Shown here in pieces: positions 27,178-36,147 of a stretch of 64,000 bases of DNA. Position 1 is the stretch's first letter, and the number at the start of each line of letters is the position of its first letter. The notes below the pieces were generated by a model. That model made no database searches, was not told the DNA's origin, and was given only the letters and a program-made list of their open reading frames with translations. The translations under genes were made by a program, and so were the position numbers. The DNA lies in assembly GCA_041694515.1 (NCBI GenBank), contig JASMSZ010000035.1, positions 12,075 to 76,074 of the forward strand. Direction: 5' to 3'. This DNA comes from Halanaerobium sp041694515 (GTDB lineage: Bacteria; Bacillota; Halanaerobiia; Halanaerobiales; Halanaerobiaceae).

Positions 27178-27981
27178 TTGTCCAATTATTTAAATAAAAC
27201 ATTCCAGCTTTTTAAAACAAAGCTGGCTTATTTTTTTATAATAGTCTTTATCTTATTATCTGCTAATACATCTGCTGGCGCTAAAGCTGAGTATTTAAAT
27301 GATTACACCAGCAGTCGTCTGGTTCCGATTTACCGGGTTCAGAGAGATGATCAAAAAATCACTTTGACAGTTGATGGGGCTTGGGGCAGCAGCCAAACAG
27401 AAGCACTGCTTAAATTATTTGAGAGAGAAAAAATACCAGTTTCTTTTTTCTTTGCCGGAATCTGGCTAAAAAATAATCCAGAACTTGTTAATAAAATAAT
27501 AGCGTCCGGTCATCAAATTTATAACCATTCTTACAGTCATTCTCATTTTAATAATTTAAATAAGTCTGAAATTAGAGATGAACTGCTGCGGACAGAGTCT
27601 ATAATTAACAATTATCTGGGCTCTCAGTCAGAAATAAAATTATTCAGACCGCCCTATGGAGAGTATAATAAACTTGTAATTGAAACTGCAAGAGAAATGG
27701 GATATCAGGTTCTTCAGTGGAGTCTTGATTCTCATGATTGGATGAATCCGGGGAAAGATTATATTATCCAGAGAGTTAAAGATAATATTGATTCAGGAGA
27801 TATCCTGCTTTTTCATAATGATTCAAATAATATTGTTGAAATATTGAGTGAGATTATTCCACTGTTAAAAAAAGATTTTCAATTTGTCAAAATTGAGGAT
27901 CTAATTTATAATAATAACTATCAGATTAGTTCACTAACTGGTCTGCAATATAAAATAAAGGGTGATGCTAATGGAAATTAA
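27178..27981 (+). CDS. Polysaccharide deacetylase (PdaB-like)
   Basis: A 267-residue NodB-fold protein with an N-terminal hydrophobic segment (residues 15-34, signal anchor or signal peptide). Motif 1 reads LTVDGAWG instead of the common TFDDG, so the second Asp is replaced, as in the PdaB group of sporulation deacetylases. Motif 2 HSYSHSH and motif 3 RPPYG are intact, as is WSLDSHDW and GDILLFHN. TTG 27178 is the start, with AGAGGTG upstream. It lies 10 bases after the SleB-like gene and overlaps dut by 11 bases. Activity on peptidoglycan is by family; with the altered motif 1 it is less certain. Confidence 0.85.
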   Translation: MSNYLNKTFQLFKTKLAYFFIIVFILLSANTSAGAKAEYLNDYTSSRLVPIYRVQRDDQKITLTVDGAWGSSQTEALLKLFEREKIPVSFFFAGIWLKNNPELVNKIIASGHQIYNHSYSHSHFNNLNKSEIRDELLRTESIINNYLGSQSEIKLFRPPYGEYNKLVIETAREMGYQVLQWSLDSHDWMNPGKDYIIQRVKDNIDSGDILLFHNDSNNIVEILSEIIPLLKKDFQFVKIEDLIYNNNYQISSLTGLQYKIKGDANGN

Positions 27982-28411
27982 GATAGAAAGAGTTAACAAA
28001 GATATAGAATTACCTGGATATCAACATTTTGGAGAAGATGCTGGACTTGATCTGCATGCAGCAGAAGAGGTGACTATTAAAAGTGGAGCCTATAAATTAA
28101 TAAAAACAGGTCTAAAAATTGCTGTTCCAAAGGGTTATGCTGCTTTTGTCTATCCACGCAGCGGTCTGGCTTTAAAAAAAGGAGTTACTGTCTTAAATGC
28201 TGATGGAGTTATTGACTCAGGTTATCGAGGTGAAATCGGCGTAATTTTGATCAACCATGGCTCAGATGATTTCAATATAAATTTTAATGATAGGATTGCA
28301 CAACTAATTATTCAAAAAGTAAATACTATAAAATGGAAAGAAGTAGATAATTTAAGTGCAAGCCAGCGAGGAGAAGGTGGTTTTGGTCATACAGGTGTTA
28401 AAAAGAATTAG
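27971..28411 (+). CDS. dut: Deoxyuridine 5'-triphosphate nucleotidohydrolase
   Basis: Trimeric dUTPase that removes dUTP and supplies dUMP. The five motifs are visible: GEDAGLDLHA, YPRSGLALKKG, GVIDSGYRGEIGV, RIAQLII and RGEGGFGHTG. The last has His where Ser is more common. The 146 residues match the family. ATG 27971 is preferred because AAGGGTG lies about 8 bases upstream; GTG 27962 and ATG 27965 lie within that site. The start overlaps the deacetylase gene. Confidence 0.94.
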   Translation: MEIKIERVNKDIELPGYQHFGEDAGLDLHAAEEVTIKSGAYKLIKTGLKIAVPKGYAAFVYPRSGLALKKGVTVLNADGVIDSGYRGEIGVILINHGSDDFNINFNDRIAQLIIQKVNTIKWKEVDNLSASQRGEGGFGHTGVKKN

Positions 28412-28426
28412 GAAAGGAAAATAATT

Positions 28427-29347
28427 ATGCCTCAAATAAAAGTACCTGCAACATCAGCAAATCTGGGTCCTGGTTATGATACTCTGGGGCTTGCTTTAAG
28501 TTTATACAATAAATTTAAGGTAAAAAAAAGAGATGATCAGCAGTTAAAAACTAAAATTATTGATAAAAAAGAAAATAAGCTTATAAAAATCGATAATTCA
28601 GACAACCTGGTTGTTTTAGCCTATCAGAAGTACTTTGGTTTTATTGATCAAGATTTAAAAGGTGCAGAAATAATAGAAGAAATGCACACTCCTCTGGCCA
28701 GAGGCCTGGGAAGCAGTTCTTCTGCTATAATTGGTGGTCTGGCAGCTGCAGCAGTAATATCAGGAACTTTAATTAGCGAAAAAGATTTTATCCAACTTGC
28801 TGTTGCACTGGAAAAACATCCGGATAATGTGGTTCCAGCTCTTACTGGCGGCCTGACAATAAATTTTTATTGCAATAATAACTATGATTATTATAAAATA
28901 GATGTGGATCAGAATTTAGATTTTATTTTAGTGGTTCCTGATTTTGAATTAAAGACTGAAAAACTGCGGCAGGTTTTACCTCAAAAAATTGACTATCCCA
29001 GTGCTATTTTTAATCTGGGGAGGATCAGTCTGCTGACTGCAGCTTTTATTAATAAGGAATATCAGCTCTTAAAAACTGCGATGGAAGATCAACTACATCA
29101 ACCTTTCAGAAAAAAACTAATTAAAGGGTTTGACCAGGTGCTCAAAACAGCCTATGACAGCGGTGCTTATGGGGTGGCTTTAAGTGGAGCCGGTCCAACG
29201 ATTTTAGCCTGTACTGGAGAAAATTCAGAAATAATTGCAGAGAACATGAAAACTGTTTTTGAATCTAATTCTATTAATACAGATGTTTATAAAGTTAAAG
29301 CCTGTAATCAAAGCTTATATCAGGTCTTAAAAGAGGAGATATCTTAA
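28427..29347 (+). CDS. thrB: Homoserine kinase
   Basis: GHMP-family kinase that phosphorylates homoserine in threonine synthesis. PATSANLGPGYDTLGLAL is at residues 5-22, the phosphate loop PLARGLGSSSSAIIGGLAAA near 90-110, HPDNVVPALTGG near 145 and the C-terminal GVALSGAGPTILA. The length of 306 is normal. It begins the thrB / homoserine dehydrogenase-like / lysC group, all tightly packed. Confidence 0.94.
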   Translation: MPQIKVPATSANLGPGYDTLGLALSLYNKFKVKKRDDQQLKTKIIDKKENKLIKIDNSDNLVVLAYQKYFGFIDQDLKGAEIIEEMHTPLARGLGSSSSAIIGGLAAAAVISGTLISEKDFIQLAVALEKHPDNVVPALTGGLTINFYCNNNYDYYKIDVDQNLDFILVVPDFELKTEKLRQVLPQKIDYPSAIFNLGRISLLTAAFINKEYQLLKTAMEDQLHQPFRKKLIKGFDQVLKTAYDSGAYGVALSGAGPTILACTGENSEIIAENMKTVFESNSINTDVYKVKACNQSLYQVLKEEIS

Positions 29348-29348
29348 A

Positions 29349-30635
29349 ATGCTTAAACTGGCTCTAGTTACTAATCAGGAAGATCTTTTGCAGAAATTTA
29401 TTAATTTCTTTGCAGAAAATATAAATAAAATCAAAAAATCAGCAGCTCAAAAAATAGATATTACATATATTTTAAATAATTCTGTGGATAAAAAAATAGT
29501 TTCGCTTCCTGGTCGGGAATTTAATAAAGCAGAATTTATAGAAGACTATAATAAGATTTTAACCGATCCGGGAGTTGATATAATTCTGGAACTGAGTAGA
29601 AATCAGGAGTCTCCAGATTATCTGTTTCAGGCACTAAAAAATAAAAAAACTGTTATAACTTCCAATCTCAAAGTAATTGCAGAAAATTATTTAGAAATCA
29701 AAAATATGGAGAAAAAATTTAGGAGCAGGATATTTTTTTCAGCAGCATTTTCTCCTCTGCCTATAAAAACGCTTATCGATAATTTTTATGCCCTGGATGA
29801 GCTGAAAGAGCTAAATGCAGTTTTAAATGCCACAACTAATTATATTTTAGCAGAAATGAAAAAAAATACCATTAGCATGAAAGAGACATTAGAACAGGCA
29901 AAAGAGTTAAGCTATACAGAAGAAAATACTGATCTGGATTTAAATGGAATTGATAGTTTAAATAAAATAATTATACTGGCTAATTTAATTTATAATACAG
30001 CTTTAGATACTGCATTAATTAAAGCCAGGGGGATCAAGGGGATTACAAGTTATGATTTGATTTACGCGACAGAACTTGGTTATAAAATAAAATTGATCTG
30101 TACGATCAAAAAAGAAAATGAAGAATTATATCTTGGTGTAAGACCTAATTTGATTTCTCAGGATAATTTTCTGGCTTCAATTAATGAAAACAGCAATGGA
30201 GTGGAATTGCTTTCACACTATAATGCTAAAACTACTTTTACAGCAGAAAATTGTGATCAGGCTTCTATAAATTTGTTGAGCCTGGATCTTATAAATGCTG
30301 CTAAATTTATAAAAAATGAAAATTGGACAGATTTTGGTTTTGAGATAAAAAATATTAATGTATCTGATTATTATCAGGAAAAGCTTAGTTCTTTTTATGT
30401 CAGGCTGCAGCTAGAAAAAGATGAGAAAATAATAGATAAAATAAAGAAAATATTTTCAGAAAAAAATTTAGCAGATCTGATTTTACATGACAATTTAACA
30501 GAAACACCGCTGCTGCCGGTAATAATTTTAACTAAAAAAATTAAAGAAAATGATTTAGAAAGATTATTAGAAGAAGTTGAGAATCTAGAAGGAGTATTAA
30601 CTGTTAATAATATTATAGCGGTTAAAGAAGATTAA
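29349..30635 (+). CDS. Divergent homoserine dehydrogenase-like protein
   Basis: The 428 residues follow the homoserine dehydrogenase plan: NAD-binding-like domain (1-130), catalytic domain (about 140-320) and a C-terminal ACT-like region (about 345-428). VLNATTNYILAEM, ELSYTEENTDLDLNGIDSLNK split across the catalytic core, and GIKGITSYDLIYATELGYKIKL are clear homology. However, the glycine-rich nucleotide motif (normally G-x-G-x-V-G) reads VTNQED, and the catalytic TANK loop reads TSNLK. The second catalytic region (Asp and Lys in DLNGIDSLNK) is kept. It is 1 base after thrB. It may use the cofactor differently, be a regulator, or be decaying; the frame is fully open. Confidence 0.75.
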   Translation: MLKLALVTNQEDLLQKFINFFAENINKIKKSAAQKIDITYILNNSVDKKIVSLPGREFNKAEFIEDYNKILTDPGVDIILELSRNQESPDYLFQALKNKKTVITSNLKVIAENYLEIKNMEKKFRSRIFFSAAFSPLPIKTLIDNFYALDELKELNAVLNATTNYILAEMKKNTISMKETLEQAKELSYTEENTDLDLNGIDSLNKIIILANLIYNTALDTALIKARGIKGITSYDLIYATELGYKIKLICTIKKENEELYLGVRPNLISQDNFLASINENSNGVELLSHYNAKTTFTAENCDQASINLLSLDLINAAKFIKNENWTDFGFEIKNINVSDYYQEKLSSFYVRLQLEKDEKIIDKIKKIFSEKNLADLILHDNLTETPLLPVIILTKKIKENDLERLLEEVENLEGVLTVNNIIAVKED

Positions 30636-30668
30636 TAATTTATAATTAACAATAGGAAGGTGAAACAA

Positions 30669-31892
30669 TTGTCACTAATTGTACAAAAATATGGGGGAAG
30701 TTCAGTAGCAAATCCTGATTTAATAAAAAATGTTGCCGGCAGAGTAATTGAGAGCTATGAGGAAGGCAATCAAATGGTAGTTGTAGTATCAGCTATGGGA
30801 GATACTACCGATCATTTAATAGATTTGATGGGAGATATCACTGATGATCCTGATCCAAGAGAAGTAGATATGCTCTTAACAACAGGGGAACAGGTTTCAA
30901 TTGCTCTTTTAACAATGGCTATTCATTCTTTAGGTTATCCGGCTATTTCTTTAACCGGTAGTCAGATGAAAATCAAAACTGATGAAAAACATAATCAGGC
31001 AATGATCAAAGATGTTGATACAACCCGTCTAAAAAAAGAACTTGCTGAAAATAAAATTGTTATAGTTGCTGGCTTTCAGGGGATAAATGATAATCAGGAT
31101 TTCACAACTCTGGGTCGTGGTGGTTCTGATACCACAACAGTTGCAGTAGCGGCAGCTATGAACGCCGATCGCTGTGAGATATATTCAGATGTAGATGGTG
31201 TTTATACAGCAGATCCAAGAATTGTAGGAGAAGCAAGTAAACTGGATTCTATCTCATATCAAGAAATGCTTGAACTTGCCAACTTAGGTGCCAATGTACT
31301 GCATCCCAGGGCTGTAGAACTGGCAAATAATTTTGGCCTTGAATTATACATCGCATCAAGTTTTAATAAGACAGAAGGTACAATTGTTAGAGGAGATGAG
31401 AAAATGGAAGCTAAAAAAAATGTAGTAGGAGCAGCGAGTGATTTAGGAGAAATTAAAATTACTGTGGAGAGAGTGCCAGATGAGCCCGGAATAGCAGGTA
31501 GAATGTTTAAAGCGCTTGCTGATGCAGGAATCAATGTTGATATGATTATTCAGAACTTACAGCGGGATGAATTGAATGATATAACCTTTACTATCAATCA
31601 GGAACAGGAGAAACTGGCTGTTAAGGTACTGGATAAAATTAAAGAGGAACTAAAATTTAACAATTATACTATTGATCAAGATGTTGCAAAAATTTCTATT
31701 GTCGGAGCAGGTATGCAGTCAACTCCTGGTATTGCTGCCAGAATGTTTTGTTCTTTTGGTGAAAATGGGATTAATATTGAAATGATAACAACTTCTGAAA
31801 TAAAAATTTCCTGCTTAATAAAAAAAGATGAGGCCAATAAAGCTTTGAATGTATTACATAAAGAATTTAGGCTGGATCAGATTAATAATTAA
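30669..31892 (+). CDS. lysC: Aspartate kinase
   Basis: First enzyme of the aspartate family pathway (lysine, threonine, methionine). The kinase domain starts VQKYGGSSVANPDLIKNVA in its first 25 residues and includes TTGEQVSIALL, GRGGSDTTTVAVAAAM and YSDVDGVYTADPRIV. Two ACT domains (about 265-400) bind the feedback inhibitor; an internal start for a beta subunit is possible as in Bacillus. TTG 30669 is chosen because AGGAAGG ends 8 bases upstream. The length is 407. The asd gene lies 17 kb away at 48911. Confidence 0.94.
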   Translation: MSLIVQKYGGSSVANPDLIKNVAGRVIESYEEGNQMVVVVSAMGDTTDHLIDLMGDITDDPDPREVDMLLTTGEQVSIALLTMAIHSLGYPAISLTGSQMKIKTDEKHNQAMIKDVDTTRLKKELAENKIVIVAGFQGINDNQDFTTLGRGGSDTTTVAVAAAMNADRCEIYSDVDGVYTADPRIVGEASKLDSISYQEMLELANLGANVLHPRAVELANNFGLELYIASSFNKTEGTIVRGDEKMEAKKNVVGAASDLGEIKITVERVPDEPGIAGRMFKALADAGINVDMIIQNLQRDELNDITFTINQEQEKLAVKVLDKIKEELKFNNYTIDQDVAKISIVGAGMQSTPGIAARMFCSFGENGINIEMITTSEIKISCLIKKDEANKALNVLHKEFRLDQINN

Positions 31893-31895
31893 ATA

Positions 31896-31924
31896 TTGCA
31901 AAAACTTCTTTTTTCACATATAAT
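31896..31924 (+). promoter_or_regulatory. Promoter of the desulforedoxin gene
   Basis: TTGCAA at 31896-31901, a 17-bp spacer and a consensus TATAAT at 31919-31924, immediately after the lysC stop and 75 bases upstream of the next start. Confidence 0.7.
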
Positions 31925-31999
31925 AAAGTTAGATTAAGAAATAGTTATCCAGGTTTTAAAAACTGATATTTTTATGATATTATTTAAGGAGGTAAAAAG

Positions 32000-32122
32000 A
32001 TGAATGTAAAGAAAGAAGGAGAAGTGTATCGCTGCGAGATCTGTGGTAATGTTGTTGAGGTAAAGGAAGCTGGCGGTGGAGAACTGGTTTGTTGTGGTGA
32101 GCCAATGAAATTAGAAAAATAA
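32000..32122 (+). CDS. dsr: Desulforedoxin (stand-alone)
   Basis: A 40-residue protein with the sequence pattern of Desulfovibrio gigas desulforedoxin: YRCEICGNVVEV followed by GGGELVCCGEPM. Cys12, Cys15, Cys31 and Cys32 are the four ligands of a rubredoxin-like iron centre, with the diagnostic adjacent CysCys pair. AAGGAGG lies 9 bases before the ATG. It has its own promoter and terminator and is therefore a single-gene transcript. The superoxide reductase domain found fused in desulfoferrodoxins is absent here. The role in electron transfer or oxidative stress is by family. Confidence 0.9.
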   Translation: MNVKKEGEVYRCEICGNVVEVKEAGGGELVCCGEPMKLEK

Positions 32123-32140
32123 ATTTCAAAAATTAATTAC

Positions 32141-32167
32141 AGCCCGGGGTCTTTACTCCGGGCTTTT
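32141..32167 (+). terminator. Terminator after the desulforedoxin gene
   Basis: AGCCCGGGGT pairs with ACTCCGGGCT (10 bp, one G-T) around CTTT, followed by TTTT. Confidence 0.85.
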
Positions 32168-32349
32168 AAATACTTTTACACTAAATTAATAAGAAATTTT
32201 ATTTATTTCTTAAAGGATTTCGCTCTACTTGCGAGAAGTTAATATAATAGAAATTATTCTAATAAAAAATAAAGTTTAGTTAGGATGATTAATTGATTTT
32301 AATCAACAGCTACAATACTGAACAACATAATTGGGAGGAAAATCATAAT

Positions 32350-33741
32350 ATGAATTATTTCGAAAAGAAAAAAATTAAGGATATTTTAGAAGATAATATT
32401 GATAGCTATAAAGACATTATTGTTATGGGATGGGTAAGAACAAAAAGAGTCTCAAAAAATATTGCCTTTATAGAAATCAATGATGGGAGTGCTCTCGAAA
32501 ATCTGCAGCTTGTTATCTTAAATCCAGCTCAGCATCCACTGGCAGAGATTAATACAGGTGCCAGTATTAAAGTTAAAGGATATATAGACAAAGTTGAAGG
32601 TAGAGAACAGGATGTAGAGATGAAAGCAGAAGAAATAGATATTATTGGAGCGGCTCCAGAAGACTTTATTCTTCAAAAAAAAAGACACAGTTTTGAATTT
32701 TTAAGAGAAATTGCTCATTTAAGAGCGAGAACTAATACATTTGGTGTTGTTAACCGCTTCCGCAGTAAAATGTCTTATGCAGTTCATAATTATTTTTATA
32801 ATAAAGATTTTAAATATATACATACTCCAATAATTACTTCCAGTGATGCAGAGGGAGCAGGTGAAGTTTTTAAAGTAACTACCCTTGATTTAGATAATCT
32901 TCCCCGAACAGAAAAAGGAGAAATAAATTACAATGAGGACTTTTTTGCTCAGGAAACAGGCCTTACGGTAAGTGGTCAGCTGGAGGCTGAATTGCTCGCA
33001 ACTGCGCTGGGGGATGTTTATACTTTTGGACCAACCTTTAGAGCTGAAAATTCTAATACTTCCCGTCATGCTTCTGAGTTCTGGATGATTGAACCAGAGA
33101 TGGCCTTCTGTAATCTGGATGAAATGATGACCTTAATGGAGGATTTCATTAAAAATTTATTTAAATTTGCTCTGGAAGATGCGGAAGAGGAAATGAACTT
33201 TTTTAATCAGTGGATTGATGAAGGACGTCGGGAAATGATTGAGAAAATTATTGAGGCTGATTTTGGTAGAATCACTTATACTGAAGCTATAGAAATCTTA
33301 GAAAATAGTGACCAGGATTTTGAGTATCCAGTTAGCTGGGGTGTTGATCTGCAGTCTGAACACGAAAGATATCTGACTGAAGAACACTTTAAAAAGCCAA
33401 TTATGGTTAAGGATTATCCAAAAGAAATTAAGGCCTTCTATATGCGCCAGAATGATGATGATAAAACAGTTGCTGCAGTTGACTGTCTGGTGCCTGGTGT
33501 TGGAGAAATTGTTGGCGGCAGCCAGCGTGAAGAAAGATATGATAAACTAAAACAACGAATGGAAGAATTGAATATGAATTTAGAAAAATATGAGTGGTTT
33601 TTGGATATTAGAAAATATGGTTCAGTACCTCATTCTGGTTTCGGGCTGGGTTTTGAAAGACTTTTAATGTATCTCTCCGGAATGCAAAATATTAGAGATG
33701 TTATTTCATTCCCCCGGACTCCTGGTAATGCTGAATTTTAA
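32350..33741 (+). CDS. asnS: Asparaginyl-tRNA synthetase
   Basis: Class IIb synthetase that charges tRNA-Asn. An N-terminal OB fold (about 20-105, VMGWVRTKRVSKNIAFIEIND) binds the anticodon. The catalytic core shows FGPTFRAENSNTSRHASEFW (motif 2, asparagine-type) and a C-terminal GFGLGFERLLMYLSG (motif 3). The 463 residues are normal. ATG 32350 is chosen because GGGAGG lies 11 bases upstream; an earlier in-frame start has no site. No T-box was seen in the 183 bases before it. Confidence 0.96.
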   Translation: MNYFEKKKIKDILEDNIDSYKDIIVMGWVRTKRVSKNIAFIEINDGSALENLQLVILNPAQHPLAEINTGASIKVKGYIDKVEGREQDVEMKAEEIDIIGAAPEDFILQKKRHSFEFLREIAHLRARTNTFGVVNRFRSKMSYAVHNYFYNKDFKYIHTPIITSSDAEGAGEVFKVTTLDLDNLPRTEKGEINYNEDFFAQETGLTVSGQLEAELLATALGDVYTFGPTFRAENSNTSRHASEFWMIEPEMAFCNLDEMMTLMEDFIKNLFKFALEDAEEEMNFFNQWIDEGRREMIEKIIEADFGRITYTEAIEILENSDQDFEYPVSWGVDLQSEHERYLTEEHFKKPIMVKDYPKEIKAFYMRQNDDDKTVAAVDCLVPGVGEIVGGSQREERYDKLKQRMEELNMNLEKYEWFLDIRKYGSVPHSGFGLGFERLLMYLSGMQNIRDVISFPRTPGNAEF

Positions 33742-33773
33742 TAAATAGACTAAAATCATTGAGGAGAAAAGAG

Positions 33774-35624
33774 ATGTTAAAAGAAAATAAAATATTATTA
33801 AATATTATAATCACATTTTTCTTACTTACAATTATAAGTTCTTCAATTTATGCAGTTGAAAACATTAAAACTGACATAATTGTTTATGCAGCTGAACCAG
33901 AAGGAGCTGCAGCAGCTGTTGCGGCTGCCAGAGAAGGTAAAGAAGTTATTTTAGTCATGACTAGAGAAAAACCGGGCGGTTTGATGACTTATGCTGCTCT
34001 TAATTTTTTGGATTTAAATTATGATAGTAAATCAAATAATATAAATCAGGGACTATTTTCGGAATGGCATCAAAAGGTTGGAGCATCTATCTCATTTTCT
34101 CCTCAAAAAGCAGAAGCTGCATTTAAGGAAATGCTGGAGGCAGAACAGAATATCAGAATAATTAATTCTGCTGAGCTGCGGGAAGTTAGCAGAAAAGATA
34201 ATAAAATTGAAACATTAAAAATAAAAAATGAGGATAATTTTTATAATCTTAGTGCAGAAATTTTTATTGATGCTTCACAGGATGGTGATCTGGCTGCAGC
34301 TGCCGGAGAAGATTTCTTTGTGGGTACAGCAGATATCAATTTAAAAAATAGCTGGATGGCTTCTACTCAAATTTTAAAATTTTCAGAAGTAGAACCGGAA
34401 AAATTAAAAAAGGCAGTTAGAAATAATAGATATCAACAGAGCTATTTTAAAGATGATCATGCCTGGGGATTTTCTAATTTTGGTAAAAGTTACCAGCCCC
34501 AAAATCAGAATCTGCGTTTAAGAGGACTCAATATAGTTTTTATCGAAAGTGAAGGCAGTTATGAGGCTTATATTAATGCACTTCTTTTATTTAATGTTGA
34601 TCCGCTTTCTGAGTCTTCAATTACAGAGGCTAAAATTAAGGCTGCAGAAGAGGCCGAACTGATATTAAAATATTTTCAGAATAATTTAGCAGGTTTCGAA
34701 AAGGCAGAACTTAGCGATCTACCTCAAGAGCTGTACAGAAGAGAAAGCCGGCATTTTTTAACGGAATATCAGTTAAAAGTTGAGGATTTATTTCGTCAGA
34801 AAATATTTGCTGATAGTATAACAATTGCATCTTATCCTCTGGACTATCAGGCGGCAGACCATGATTATCCTGGTTTTGTTTTATTTAACCCTGAATATTA
34901 TGCTATTCCCTTAAGAACTTTAATTGCTCGAAAAAATAATAATTTAATGATTGTGGGGCGCAGCAGTGGCTACAGCTCGCTGGCAGCAGCGAGTGCTCGA
35001 GTTTTACCAGTAGGAATGAATACAGCTGAAGCAGCAGCTATTGCAGCTTCAGAGGCTTTAAATCAAGATGAAAGGCTGCTTGTTATCGCCCGAGATAATC
35101 AGAGCTTAAATAAAATTCGATCTCAGTTAAATATTGATTTGGAGAAATACCCTTCAGAATCCCCAATTATAACGGATCAAAAACTCTTAATCAATCTGGA
35201 AAAATTGCTTTCCTGGGGAATTACAATTGGAGGTTATAATAATGATTTTAAATTAAATATTCCACCAACAGAAAAAGAATTTACAGCGACTATTTTAAAA
35301 ATAATGCAGAAAAAAGAGGCGGAAAATCTTTATGAGTGGGTGCCCGGTAGTCTTGAAACTTTAAGCAGCAGCCAAAAATTAACTACAATTAATGCTTTGA
35401 AATTACTGCTGGCAGCCGAAAGCCAGCGAGTTTTAGAAATGGAAAGCAAAGAATATCTACAAAAAGCTTCAGAAATGGATTTAATCCCGGACAGTTTAAG
35501 CAAAATTTTTTCTGAATCCAGGATAATGAGTAGAAAAGAAATGATTCTTCTTGCTGCCCATTATTTAGAACGTTTTTCAGCTCCATCTGACTTGAAATTT
35601 ATAAGGGGTGAATATTTTGACTAA
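33774..35624 (+). CDS. Exported FAD-dependent oxidoreductase-like protein
   Basis: 616 residues with a signal peptide (about 1-27, IIITFFLLTIISSSIYA). The mature part starts with an FAD-type Rossmann strand, TDIIVYAAEPEGAAAAVAAA, where the usual G-x-G-x-x-G reads AAEPEG, then VILVMTREKPGGLMTYAAL. EIFIDASQDGDLAAAAGEDF and a late NNLMIVGRSSGYSSLAAAS are typical of the FAD_oxidored family (PF12831-like). The last 160 residues (LLSWGITIGGYNN, then MSRKEMILLAAHYL) are weakly reminiscent of S-layer homology modules. The substrate is unknown. GAGGAG lies 8 bases before ATG 33774. It overlaps ogt by 8 bases. Confidence 0.75.
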   Translation: MLKENKILLNIIITFFLLTIISSSIYAVENIKTDIIVYAAEPEGAAAAVAAAREGKEVILVMTREKPGGLMTYAALNFLDLNYDSKSNNINQGLFSEWHQKVGASISFSPQKAEAAFKEMLEAEQNIRIINSAELREVSRKDNKIETLKIKNEDNFYNLSAEIFIDASQDGDLAAAAGEDFFVGTADINLKNSWMASTQILKFSEVEPEKLKKAVRNNRYQQSYFKDDHAWGFSNFGKSYQPQNQNLRLRGLNIVFIESEGSYEAYINALLLFNVDPLSESSITEAKIKAAEEAELILKYFQNNLAGFEKAELSDLPQELYRRESRHFLTEYQLKVEDLFRQKIFADSITIASYPLDYQAADHDYPGFVLFNPEYYAIPLRTLIARKNNNLMIVGRSSGYSSLAAASARVLPVGMNTAEAAAIAASEALNQDERLLVIARDNQSLNKIRSQLNIDLEKYPSESPIITDQKLLINLEKLLSWGITIGGYNNDFKLNIPPTEKEFTATILKIMQKKEAENLYEWVPGSLETLSSSQKLTTINALKLLLAAESQRVLEMESKEYLQKASEMDLIPDSLSKIFSESRIMSRKEMILLAAHYLERFSAPSDLKFIRGEYFD

Positions 35625-36147
35625 GGACAGCTATCATACATATTATCCCTCACCAATTGGTATTTTAAAAATAAATTTTAATAATCGAGCTTTATTAAAA
35701 ATAGAATTTGATGATCATTTAAGAGAAGTAAAGAATAACTGCCAGAAGAACTTTTATGAGGATCCGGAAATACTTAAAATTTATAATTTAATTTTTGATC
35801 AGTTAAATCAGTATTTTTTGGGTAAAAGAAATTCTTTTGAAATTCCAATTCAATTAGATGGCAGTCCTTTTGAACTTGAAGTTTGGAATTTTTTGCAGAA
35901 TATCCCTTATGGTAAAACTTACTCTTATCCAGAACTGGCTGCAGCAATTGGTAAACCCAGTGCTTCTCAAGCAGTAGAAAAAGCTAATACTAAAAATCCA
36001 ATTGCCGTGATTATTCCCTGTCATAGGGTTATTTCTGCAGATGGTGAGGTTAACAATTATTCTGGTGGAGTCTGGAGAAAAGAATGGCTTTTAAAACACG
36101 AAAATAATAAAAGTAAAAAAATAGAAAGGAAGATTTCCTTTGTCTAA
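35617..36147 (+). CDS. ogt: Methylated-DNA--protein-cysteine methyltransferase
   Basis: Suicide repair protein that moves the methyl group of O6-methylguanine to its own cysteine. The active site IIPCHRVISADG is near residue 135, with the helix-turn-helix region NIPYGKTYSYPELAAAIG before it and NNYSGGVWRKEWLLKHE after it. TTG 35617 is chosen because AAGGGG lies about 8 bases upstream; a GTG at 35608 is inside that site. The length is 176. It overlaps the upstream exported protein by 8 bases and pepF by 8 bases. Confidence 0.93.
   Translation: MTKDSYHTYYPSPIGILKINFNNRALLKIEFDDHLREVKNNCQKNFYEDPEILKIYNLIFDQLNQYFLGKRNSFEIPIQLDGSPFELEVWNFLQNIPYGKTYSYPELAAAIGKPSASQAVEKANTKNPIAVIIPCHRVISADGEVNNYSGGVWRKEWLLKHENNKSKKIERKISFV

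Noticed and set aside
32168..32349. Possible T-box or promoter leader before asnS
   Set aside because: No T-box core sequence or terminator/antiterminator pair was found; a TATAAT at 32243-32248 exists but no acceptable -35 lies at the right distance.
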